From Lacinutrix jangbogonensis (GTDB lineage: Bacteria > Bacteroidota > Bacteroidia > Flavobacteriales > Flavobacteriaceae): 64,000 nucleotides of DNA. Of this stretch, positions 22,667 to 29,361 are shown one piece after another. Both the position numbers and the translations under genes were made by a program. Below the pieces are notes generated by a model. That model saw only the letters and a program-made list of their open reading frames with translations, ran no database searches and had not been told where the DNA came from. The stretch is from the NCBI RefSeq assembly GCF_000797445.1, contig NZ_JSWF01000031.1:62001-126000 (forward strand), given 5' to 3'. How positions within the stretch are numbered: position 1 is the first letter of the stretch; the number at the start of each line of letters is the position of its first letter.

Positions 22667-25305
22667 TTAATAATATCTGCAGCAGAACCTTGTATTGGTG
22701 CATTTACAGCATTACGTTCTGCTGCACCACGAACAATTGCGTTAGCGCTATTAATATCTTTTAGGTAACGCCTTCGGTCTAAAACGGTTTTTACATACCC
22801 ATTATCACGAGCAAAATCTACCTGTTCGCTCATGTATTTTTTAAGTTTTGGGTAGGTTTCGTAATAGGTGTCAATCAATTCTTTGGCTTCACCACGCGAT
22901 AAATCGGTTTGGTTACTTAAACCAAAAGCAGACACACCATACACAATCCCAAAGTTTACGGTTTTGGCATTACTACGTTGGTCTCTGGTTACTTCGGCTA
23001 AAGGCACATTAAATACTTTAGACGCTGTAGAGGCATGAATATCTTCGCCATTTTTAAAGGCTTCAATCATGGTTTCTTCTTTACTTAAAGCAGCAATAAT
23101 ACGCAGTTCTATTTGGCTATAATCGGCAGCCAGTAAAGTGTACTCGTCATTTCGTGGTATAAACGCTTTACGCACTTGACGACCACGTTCTGTACGAATT
23201 GGGATATTCTGTAAATTCGGATTATTACTACTTAAACGTCCTGTAGCAGCAACGGTTTGCATGTAATCTGTGTGCACACGACCTGTAGATGCTTCCACTT
23301 GCAATGGTAAGGCATCAACATAGGTGCTTTTTAGTTTTGCTAAACCACGATATTCTAAGATGTCTCTAATTATTTCATGCTCTTTTGCTAAAGCAGATAA
23401 GATATCTTCTCCAGTTTTATATTGACCTGTTTTTGTCTTTTTAGGCTTGTCTACAAGCTTCAGTTTTTCGAATAGGATAATGCCTAATTGTTTTGGTGAC
23501 GCGATATTAAATTCTTCGCCTGCAACGTCGTAAATTTTAGCAACCAAGGTGTCGATGTCTTTGTTTAAATCTTCAGCTAAGCCATTTAAAAAAGGTACAT
23601 CTAGATTAATACCTTCTAATTCCATGGCAGCAAGTACACGAAGTAAAGGCACTTCAATAGTATTGAATAGTTTTTTGGTATTGGCTTCGCCTAACTCTTT
23701 TTCAAAATGGGCTGCCAGTTGTAATGTAATATCTGAATCTTCAACCGCATATTCCGTTTGTTTTTCTAACGGCACATCTCGCATGGATAATTGATTCTTT
23801 CCTTTTTTACCAATCAATTCTACAATAGAAACAGGTGTATAGTTTAAGTACGTTTCTGCCAATATATCCATATTATGGCGCATATCAGGATTAATTAAAT
23901 AGTGTGCTAACATGGTGTCGAACAAGTGTCCTTTAACCTGCACGTTGTATTTTGCCAATACTTTAATATCGTATTTTAAATTCTGTCCAATTTTCTGAAT
24001 CGATTCGTTTTCAAAAAATGGTCTTAGTTCTTCAATAATTGCTTGTGCTTCTTCTTTATCTTCAGGAAATGGCAAGTAGAAACCTTTGCTTACTTCCCAT
24101 GAAAAAGCAATACCAACCAACTCTGCCGTTAACGGATTTAATCCTGTGGTTTCCGTATCGAAACACACAGACGTTTGGTTCATTATATTTTTAATGAATA
24201 GTTTGGTTGCCATTCCTGGTGCTATACTTTGGTAGAAGTGCGAATAGGTTGCAATGGTTTTTCTTGTCAATGGATCTTCGGTTGTCGCTTCCGCGGAAGT
24301 ACTCTCGCCTCCAAACAAATTAAATTGTCCCGCACCTGCACTTTCAGCTTCCTTTGGTGTTACTTTTATTTCTGCTTTTTCTGAAGTAGTCTCTTTTGGT
24401 GTCGCTGTTGCTTCCGCGCCAGAAGCAAAGGTTTTATTAAAATTATCTATCAGTCTTCTAAACTCTAATTCTTGAAAAATTTCAGTTACTTTAGGAACAT
24501 CTGGTGTAGACATTTCGTAATCTTTAGCATCAAAAGTCACCGGAACATCTAGCATTATGGTTGCTAGTTTTTTAGATAATAATCCCAGTGCGCCATTGGC
24601 TTCAATTTTTTCTTTCATTTTACCTTTGAGCTCGTGTGTATTGGCTAAAAGATTTTCCATAGACCCATAAGCTGCTAAAAACTTCTTCGCCGTTTTTTCT
24701 CCAACTCCTGGTAATCCAGGAATATTATCACTGGCGTCTCCCATCATACCTAAAAAGTCAATGACTTGTAAAGGGTCTGTAACTTCAAATTTCTTTTGTA
24801 CTTCTGGAATGCCCCAAGTTTCATATCCACCGCCAAACATGGGTCTGTACATAAATATGTTTTCGCTTACTAATTGCGCAAAATCTTTATCTGGAGTCAC
24901 CATAAAGGTTTGGAAACCTTCTTTTTCGGCTTGTTTGGCAAGAGTTCCAATAACATCATCGGCTTCAAAACCTGCTTTTACCACAATAGGAATATGCATG
25001 GCTTTTAAAATGTCCATGATATACGGAATCGCCGTTTTAATACCTTCTGGAGTTTCATCTCTATTGGCTTTATATTCGGCAAACATTTCGACGCGGTCTG
25101 TACTTCCGCCTTTATCAAAACAAACCGCTAAATAATCTGGTCGTTCGCGTTTAATAACATCTAATAACGAGTTCATAAAACCCATAATTGCTGAGGTATC
25201 TTCGCCTTTAGAGTTAATTCTTGGGTTTTTTATAAAGGCATAGTAGCCACGAAAAATTAATGCGAAAGCATCTATTAAAAAGACGCGTTTATTGTTATCT
25301 GACAT
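22450..25305 (-). CDS. polA: DNA polymerase I
   Basis: This 951-residue family A polymerase fills gaps and removes RNA primers and damaged DNA. The order is a 5'-3' exonuclease domain (residues ~1-290, with AVCFDKGGSTDRVEMF and GFEADDVIGTLA), a linker rich in Ala, Thr and Glu, a 3'-5' exonuclease domain that keeps its acidic motif (VCFDTETTGLNPL), and the polymerase domain with LLAADYSQIELRIIAAL, RSNAKTVNFGIVYG and QVHDELVFDV. All key acids are present, so proofreading and polymerisation are both expected. The last 218 bases are repeated at 21137-21354 beyond the adjacent nuclease gene. It is divergent from the asparaginase gene. Confidence 0.97.
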   Translation of the reverse strand: MSDNNKRVFLIDAFALIFRGYYAFIKNPRINSKGEDTSAIMGFMNSLLDVIKRERPDYLAVCFDKGGSTDRVEMFAEYKANRDETPEGIKTAIPYIMDILKAMHIPIVVKAGFEADDVIGTLAKQAEKEGFQTFMVTPDKDFAQLVSENIFMYRPMFGGGYETWGIPEVQKKFEVTDPLQVIDFLGMMGDASDNIPGLPGVGEKTAKKFLAAYGSMENLLANTHELKGKMKEKIEANGALGLLSKKLATIMLDVPVTFDAKDYEMSTPDVPKVTEIFQELEFRRLIDNFNKTFASGAEATATPKETTSEKAEIKVTPKEAESAGAGQFNLFGGESTSAEATTEDPLTRKTIATYSHFYQSIAPGMATKLFIKNIMNQTSVCFDTETTGLNPLTAELVGIAFSWEVSKGFYLPFPEDKEEAQAIIEELRPFFENESIQKIGQNLKYDIKVLAKYNVQVKGHLFDTMLAHYLINPDMRHNMDILAETYLNYTPVSIVELIGKKGKNQLSMRDVPLEKQTEYAVEDSDITLQLAAHFEKELGEANTKKLFNTIEVPLLRVLAAMELEGINLDVPFLNGLAEDLNKDIDTLVAKIYDVAGEEFNIASPKQLGIILFEKLKLVDKPKKTKTGQYKTGEDILSALAKEHEIIRDILEYRGLAKLKSTYVDALPLQVEASTGRVHTDYMQTVAATGRLSSNNPNLQNIPIRTERGRQVRKAFIPRNDEYTLLAADYSQIELRIIAALSKEETMIEAFKNGEDIHASTASKVFNVPLAEVTRDQRSNAKTVNFGIVYGVSAFGLSNQTDLSRGEAKELIDTYYETYPKLKKYMSEQVDFARDNGYVKTVLDRRRYLKDINSANAIVRGAAERNAVNAPIQGSAADIIKIAMINIYNKLEAGNYKTKMLLQVHDELVFDVYKPELEEMKTLIKTEMESAFVMEVPLDVEMDVGLNWLEAH

Positions 25306-25328
25306 TGGTATATATTATAATGTGAAAA

Positions 25329-25356
25329 CTGTCACTCTGAGCGCAGTCAAAAAGTC
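25329..25356. repeat. Fragment resembling a flavobacterial dispersed repeat
   Basis: The word GTCACTCTGAGCGCAGTC followed by an AAAAAGTCTT stretch resembles a short intergenic repeat I have seen in many flavobacterial genomes. Only one copy is present in this window, so the identification rests on memory and cannot be confirmed here. Confidence 0.3.
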
Positions 25357-25468
25357 TTAATTCGAAAAAGAGAATAAAAAACCTGTTTATAGCTGCAATT
25401 TGCAAATTACAATTTCTTAAAAAATAAAAGAACCTGATTTTTAAGAAAGTTATTAAAAAATCTCAACG

Positions 25469-25476
25469 TATTTTTG
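25469..25476 (+). promoter_or_regulatory. Promoter -7 element of the isoaspartyl peptidase gene
   Basis: TATTTTTG matches TAnnTTTG and lies 22 bases before the ATG at 25498. It would give a leader of roughly 15 bases. Confidence 0.5.
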
Positions 25477-25497
25477 TAGCCTTAAAATTTACAATAA

Positions 25498-26427
25498 ATG
25501 AACACATTTTCAATAGCCATACATGGTGGAGCAGGGACTTTAGTAAAAGGTATGATGACTCCAGAATTAGAAACAAGATATAAAGCCGCTTTACAATTAG
25601 CTTTAGACTCAGGGTATCACATTTTAGAATCTGGAGGAACTGCCACAGAAGCTGTTGAAAAAGCAGTGGTTGTTTTAGAAGATTCACCATTGTTTAACGC
25701 TGGAAAAGGCAGCGTTTTTACTGCGACCGAAAGTCATGAAATGGATGCAAGTATAATGGACGGTAAAACATTAAATGCAGGAGCTGTAAGTTTAATTACT
25801 GGCATTAAAAACCCGGTAAGCCTAGCACGTGATGTGATGGAAAAAAGCGAACATGTTTTTCTTGCTGGTGACGGTGCAATGCAGTTTGCTAAAGAACTAG
25901 ATTATAATTTGGAAGGTTCATCGTATTTTTACGATGAACTAAGACATAATCAGTGGTTAGAAATTAAAGACACCGATAGTTTTCAGTTAGATCATGCTAA
26001 AAAGAAGGATTCTAAATTTGGAACTGTAGGCGCTGTTGCTTGCGATAAAGAAGGAAACATTGCTGCTGCAACGTCTACTGGTGGTATGACCAATAAAAAA
26101 TGGGGCCGCGTAGGTGATAGTCCAATGATTGGAGCCGGAAATTATGCTAATAATAAAACTTGTGCTATCTCATGTACAGGAAGTGGTGAGTTTTTTATTC
26201 GTGGTGTTGTTGCTTACGATGTGGCATGCCTAATAGAACATAAAGGACTAAGTTTAGAAGCTGCCGCAAGCGAAGTAATACACAAACGTATTCTCGAAAT
26301 AAAAGGGGATGGTGGTCTAATTGCTATCGATACGAAAGGAAATATTGCGATGCCTTTTAATACAGAAGGAATGTATCGTGCTAGTAAATCTTCTACTGGA
26401 ACTGAAGAGGTTTCCATTTATAAGTAA
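25498..26427 (+). CDS. Isoaspartyl peptidase / type 2 L-asparaginase
   Basis: This 309-residue N-terminal nucleophile hydrolase is made as a precursor that cleaves itself before Thr176 in SKFGTVGAVACD. The following GGMTNKKWGRVGDSPMIGAG holds the substrate-binding residues. It begins IAIHGGAGTL, the family signature. The enzyme hydrolyses beta-aspartyl dipeptides and L-asparagine. Because a cyanophycinase and a cyanophycin synthetase lie within 4 kb, the most likely role is to split the beta-Asp-Arg dipeptides released from cyanophycin. No signal peptide is seen, so it acts in the cytoplasm. It is cut off from the other two cyanophycin genes by the palindrome array. Confidence 0.9.
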   Translation: MNTFSIAIHGGAGTLVKGMMTPELETRYKAALQLALDSGYHILESGGTATEAVEKAVVVLEDSPLFNAGKGSVFTATESHEMDASIMDGKTLNAGAVSLITGIKNPVSLARDVMEKSEHVFLAGDGAMQFAKELDYNLEGSSYFYDELRHNQWLEIKDTDSFQLDHAKKKDSKFGTVGAVACDKEGNIAAATSTGGMTNKKWGRVGDSPMIGAGNYANNKTCAISCTGSGEFFIRGVVAYDVACLIEHKGLSLEAAASEVIHKRILEIKGDGGLIAIDTKGNIAMPFNTEGMYRASKSSTGTEEVSIYK

Positions 26428-26431
26428 GAAT

Positions 26432-26548
26432 TTCTCGATACCATTTTCTCGTACTTCACAAACCACTCGAAGTGACAAGCGGAGTCTTTAATCATAACTA
26501 GTTGTCAGTTCGAGTGATTTCGATTTTTCATCGAAATTGTATCGAGAA
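26432..26548. repeat. Palindromic repeat unit 1
   Basis: This unit is 117 bases. The outer arms are TTCTCGATACCATTTT-like and AAATTGTATCGAGAA; the inner arms are CCACTCGAAGTGACAA and TTGTCAGTTCGAGTG. A small third hairpin (TTTCGAT and ATCGAAA) stands between the right-hand arms, giving a cloverleaf-like fold. It ends 4 bases before the stop codon of the first GIY-YIG gene. Confidence 0.9.
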
Positions 26549-26552
26549 CCAA

Positions 26553-26846
26553 TCAATCCTTAAACTTCTTTTTCGAAAGATTAGGCAAGTTCTCGAACGC
26601 ATTATTTATTAATGCTTCTTTCTTTGCTCTTGACCATTTTTTAATCTGTTTTTCTGATTCAATAGCCTGATTTGGATTTGTGAATTCAGCATGAAAAACT
26701 AACTTGATTGGTCTTCTATTATGCGTGTAGCTATCTGGATATTTACCTGTTTGATGTTCTATAACTCTTGCTTGAAGTTTTGAGGTGAAACCTGTGTAAT
26801 AACTTTTATCTGAACACTCTAATATGTAAACGTAGTATGTTTTCAT
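26553..26846 (-). CDS. GIY-YIG nuclease domain protein, copy 1
   Basis: This 97-residue single-domain protein has the GIY-YIG core YYVYILECSDKSYYTGFT (VYI and YTG in place of GIY and YIG), the conserved Arg in LQARVIEHQTG and the Glu in AIESEKQIKKWSRAKKEAL. It belongs to the small YhbQ/UPF0213-like group. It is set between palindromic units, 4 bases after unit 1 and 27 bases before unit 2, and the same spacing is kept in the second copy. The protein differs from copy 2 by one residue (Pro for Leu in TNPNQ). A single-domain nuclease locked to a palindrome family recalls RAYT transposases with REP elements, but with a different nuclease fold. Confidence 0.9.
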   Translation of the reverse strand: MKTYYVYILECSDKSYYTGFTSKLQARVIEHQTGKYPDSYTHNRRPIKLVFHAEFTNPNQAIESEKQIKKWSRAKKEALINNAFENLPNLSKKKFKD

Positions 26847-26873
26847 ATTTAAAGGTAGTTAAAAATGATGTGC

Positions 26874-26990
26874 TTCTCGATACAATTTTCTCGTGCCTCA
26901 CAAACCACTCGAAGTGACAAGCTGAGTTGTTAATTGAACCTTGTTGTCACTTCGAGTGGTTTCGATTTTTCATCGAAATTGTATCGAGAA
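26874..26990. repeat. Palindromic repeat unit 2
   Basis: This unit is 117 bases and nearly perfect. Outer arms TTCTCGATACAATTT and AAATTGTATCGAGAA, inner arms CCACTCGAAGTGACAA and TTGTCACTTCGAGTGG, variable hairpin arms TTTCGAT and ATCGAAA. It lies just upstream of GIY-YIG copy 1, whose promoter may overlap its arm. Confidence 0.92.
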
Positions 26991-27001
26991 CTTATTTATG
27001 C

Positions 27002-27119
27002 TTCTCGATACAATTTTCTCGTGCCTCACAAACCACTCGAAGTGACAAGCTGAGTCTTTAACGATAACTAGTTGTCAGTTCGAGTGAAATTGCTTTTTCA
27101 GCAATTTAGTATCGAGAAC
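27002..27119. repeat. Palindromic repeat unit 3, variant hairpin
   Basis: The outer and inner arms are as in unit 2, but the small right-hand hairpin has arms AAATTGC and GCAATTT in place of TTTCGAT and ATCGAAA. Both sides of the stem changed together, so base pairing is kept. Confidence 0.9.
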
Positions 27120-27129
27120 TTATTTATGC

Positions 27130-27246
27130 TTCTCGATACAATTTTCTCGTACCTCAAAAACCACTCGAAGTGACAAGCTAAGTTTTTAATGATAACTTAT
27201 TGTCAGTTCGCCTGCAATTGCTTTTTCAGCAATTTAGTATCGAGAA
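27130..27246. repeat. Palindromic repeat unit 4, variant hairpin
   Basis: This unit is 117 bases with the same AATTGC and GCAATT hairpin as unit 3. The inner right arm is damaged (TTGTCAGTTCGCCTG), so this unit is decaying. Confidence 0.88.
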
Positions 27247-27257
27247 CTTATTTATGC

Positions 27258-27374
27258 TTCTCGATACCATTTTCTCGTGCCTCAAAAACCACTCGAAGTG
27301 ACAAGCTAAGTGGTTTATGATATCTTATTGTCATTTCGAGTGGTTTCGATTTTTCATCGAAATTGTATCGAGAA
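27258..27374. repeat. Palindromic repeat unit 5
   Basis: This unit is 117 bases with the standard TTTCGAT and ATCGAAA hairpin. The loop between inner arms is TAAGTGGTTTATGATATC rather than the GAGTTGTTAATTGAACC of units 2, 7 and 8. Confidence 0.9.
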
Positions 27375-27386
27375 CTTATGTGATGC

Positions 27387-27503
27387 TTCTCCATACCATT
27401 TGCTCATGCTTCACAAACCACTCGAAGTGACAAGCTAAGTGGTTTATGATATCTTATTGTCATTTCGAGTGGTTTCGATTTTTCATCGAAATTGTATCGA
27501 GAA
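27387..27503. repeat. Palindromic repeat unit 6
   Basis: This unit is 117 bases. The left outer arm is altered (TTCTCCATACCATTTGCTCATGC) while the right arm is intact. The loop is the same as in unit 5, so units 5 and 6 are probably a tandem copy. Confidence 0.9.
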
Positions 27504-27515
27504 CTTATGTGATGC

Positions 27516-27632
27516 TTCTCCATACCATTTGCTCATGCTTCACAAACCACTCGAAGTGACAAGCTGAGTTGTTAATTGAACCTTGTTGTCACTTCGAGTG
27601 GTTTCGATTTTTCATCGAAATTGTATCGAGAA
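27516..27632. repeat. Palindromic repeat unit 7
   Basis: This unit is 117 bases. The left part matches unit 6 (TTCTCCATACC), and the loop and right part match units 2 and 8, so it looks like a recombinant. It ends 4 bases before the stop codon of GIY-YIG copy 2. Confidence 0.9.
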
Positions 27633-27636
27633 CCAA

Positions 27637-27930
27637 TCAATCCTTAAACTTCTTTTTCGAAAGATTAGGCAAGTTCTCGAACGCATTATTTATTAATGCT
27701 TCTTTCTTTGCTCTTGACCATTTTTTAATCTGTTTTTCTGATTCAATAGCCTGATTTAGATTTGTGAACTCAGCATGAAAAACTAACTTGATTGGTCTTC
27801 TATTATGCGTGTAGCTATCTGGATATTTACCTGTTTGATGTTCTATAACTCTTGCTTGAAGTTTTGAGGTGAAACCTGTGTAATAACTTTTATCTGAACA
27901 CTCTAATATGTAAACGTAGTATGTTTTCAT
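27637..27930 (-). CDS. GIY-YIG nuclease domain protein, copy 2
   Basis: This 97-residue protein is identical to copy 1 (26553-26846) except for one residue (Leu in TNLNQ). The surrounding 4-base and 27-base spacers and the adjoining palindromic units are also the same, so a module of about 1.1 kb was duplicated recently. The family motifs are those described for copy 1. Keeping two intact copies of a one-domain nuclease suggests current or recent activity. Confidence 0.9.
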   Translation of the reverse strand: MKTYYVYILECSDKSYYTGFTSKLQARVIEHQTGKYPDSYTHNRRPIKLVFHAEFTNLNQAIESEKQIKKWSRAKKEALINNAFENLPNLSKKKFKD

Positions 27931-27957
27931 ATTTAAAGGTAGTTAAAAATGATGTGC

Positions 27958-28074
27958 TTCTCGATATAATTTTCTCGTACCTCAAAAACCACTCGAAGTG
28001 ACAAGCTGAGTTGTTAATTGAACCTTGTTGTCACTTCGAGTGGTTTCGATTTTTCATCGAAATTGTATCGAGAA
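27958..28074. repeat. Palindromic repeat unit 8
   Basis: This unit is 117 bases, with a left arm of TTCTCGATATAATTT and otherwise very close to unit 2. It is 27 bases upstream of GIY-YIG copy 2 and closes the array. Confidence 0.92.
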
Positions 28075-28102
28075 CCGTTTAAAAAGCATCAATGTATTGT
28101 AG

Positions 28103-28195
28103 TTTTCCGCGTTAGCGATTGCAGCGACATCCTTTTGCTTTTTTGCAAAAGATATAGCGGAAAGCGCGACCTTTAGGTAACGCCCAAAAAAAGGG
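28103..28195. repeat. Structured intergenic repeat, different family
   Basis: This stretch has outer arms TTTCCGC (from 28104) and GCGGAAA (28157-28163) and an inner hairpin CTTTTGC / GCAAAAG (28132-28138 and 28145-28151). I recognise the surrounding words (GTTAGCGATTGCAGCG, AAGCGCGACC, CGCCC) from intergenic repeats of flavobacteria by memory. It lies downstream of the cyanophycinase gene and may also help end its transcript. Confidence 0.55.
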
Positions 28196-28240
28196 AGTAA
28201 GAAATTTAAATTATGAGATTCCTTTTTTCAAAGAAATGTG

Positions 28241-29101
28241 TTAAATAAAAGACGCTTCAATAGGTAAAACTTTAACCTTTTTCTTATCGATATGGAAAAG
28301 ATCACCATTTGATAAAATATGCGTGCGCATGTTGGTTAAAGACATTGGTGTGCCTTCTGACAGTTCTTTATGTTTATTATGTTTTATGCGTCTGCCATCG
28401 AAAATAATAACCATTCCAGAGCCAATAACGCGGCATTTACTATTTTTAATAATCATACCAGTGTCTTCTGCTAAACCAATACCAATAAGTTTTGGGAATT
28501 GTGCTACAGCTTCAGAAATACGTCCAAAACGGCCACGTCTAATAAAGTGTGTATCGATAATTAGTCCAGGCACCAAACTCAGGCCTTTATACATAGTTAC
28601 AGCACCTTTTATAAAAGACTCTGTTGCACTTCCACCAGCAATCATTTCGTTAGACATCATCATTGCTCCCGCACTTGTACCAGCGACAACAAAACCTTTT
28701 TCGGTTTTATAACGGTGTTTTATAATGTCGTGAATTTGTGTACCACCAATTTTATTAGTGATTTTAGATTGGTCACCACCAGAAAACATTAAACAATTGG
28801 CATTTTTGATTATTGCAATTGATTCTGGTTTTTCAGAATCTTCCTTACTTCTTATGTCTAAAACAGTAACATTTGTACACCCTAAAGTAGAAAAAGCTTC
28901 TAAATAATTTTCACCTACTTCTACAGGAATACTTGATGCTGTTGGGATAACAACAATATTTGCAGCTGTTCCTCCGGCTTCTCTTACTACATGAAATAGA
29001 ATACCATCGTCTATAAACTCTAGAGTGTATTGCTCGTTTTCTTCTATTCCTTTATCTTCATTTCCACCAATAGGAATTAGTGTTCCTTTATTCTTCAACA
29101 T
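28241..29101 (-). CDS. cphB: Cyanophycinase
   Basis: This serine peptidase of family S51 cuts cyanophycin into beta-Asp-Arg dipeptides. The nucleophile elbow VVAGTSAGAMMM holds the catalytic Ser. LMFSGGDQSKITN and GLAEDTGMIIKN are further family blocks. The frame opens at 29134, but the added residues MWHTKYCNPRL are unlike the family and MLKNKGTLIPIGGNEDKG is a typical start. I therefore choose the ATG at 29101-29099 (286 residues). There is no signal peptide, so it would act on intracellular granules. It is divergent from cphA with 260 bases between starts. Confidence 0.92.
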   Translation of the reverse strand: MLKNKGTLIPIGGNEDKGIEENEQYTLEFIDDGILFHVVREAGGTAANIVVIPTASSIPVEVGENYLEAFSTLGCTNVTVLDIRSKEDSEKPESIAIIKNANCLMFSGGDQSKITNKIGGTQIHDIIKHRYKTEKGFVVAGTSAGAMMMSNEMIAGGSATESFIKGAVTMYKGLSLVPGLIIDTHFIRRGRFGRISEAVAQFPKLIGIGLAEDTGMIIKNSKCRVIGSGMVIIFDGRRIKHNKHKELSEGTPMSLTNMRTHILSNGDLFHIDKKKVKVLPIEASFI

Positions 29102-29361
29102 AAGTCTGGGATTGCAATATTTTGTATGCCACAAAAATAAACTAAATTTTTAAGAGAAAAATTTATATATTTATAATCTTTCAACGAGTGCTTTTTTCAT
29201 TTTTGTTTTAAATCGAAAATGAGATACAATGTATTTAGATGAATTTCTTTTGAAAAATTTAGCCCTGTTAGGTTTAAGAAAGAAATTAGGGGTGAATTTT
29301 TCCCTAGTATAGGAAACAAAAAAAGTAAAGACGATATCACGAACTAACGAAACCAATTATT

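Noticed and set aside
26432-28074. Regularly spaced repeats that could be taken for a CRISPR array
   Set aside because: The repeats are ~117 bases and palindromic, the spacers are ~11 bases and nearly constant, and no cas gene is present.
29171-29356. Short minus-strand frame between cphB and cphA
   Set aside because: The 61-residue product has no recognisable motif, no plausible start context, and lies in the shared promoter region of two divergent genes.
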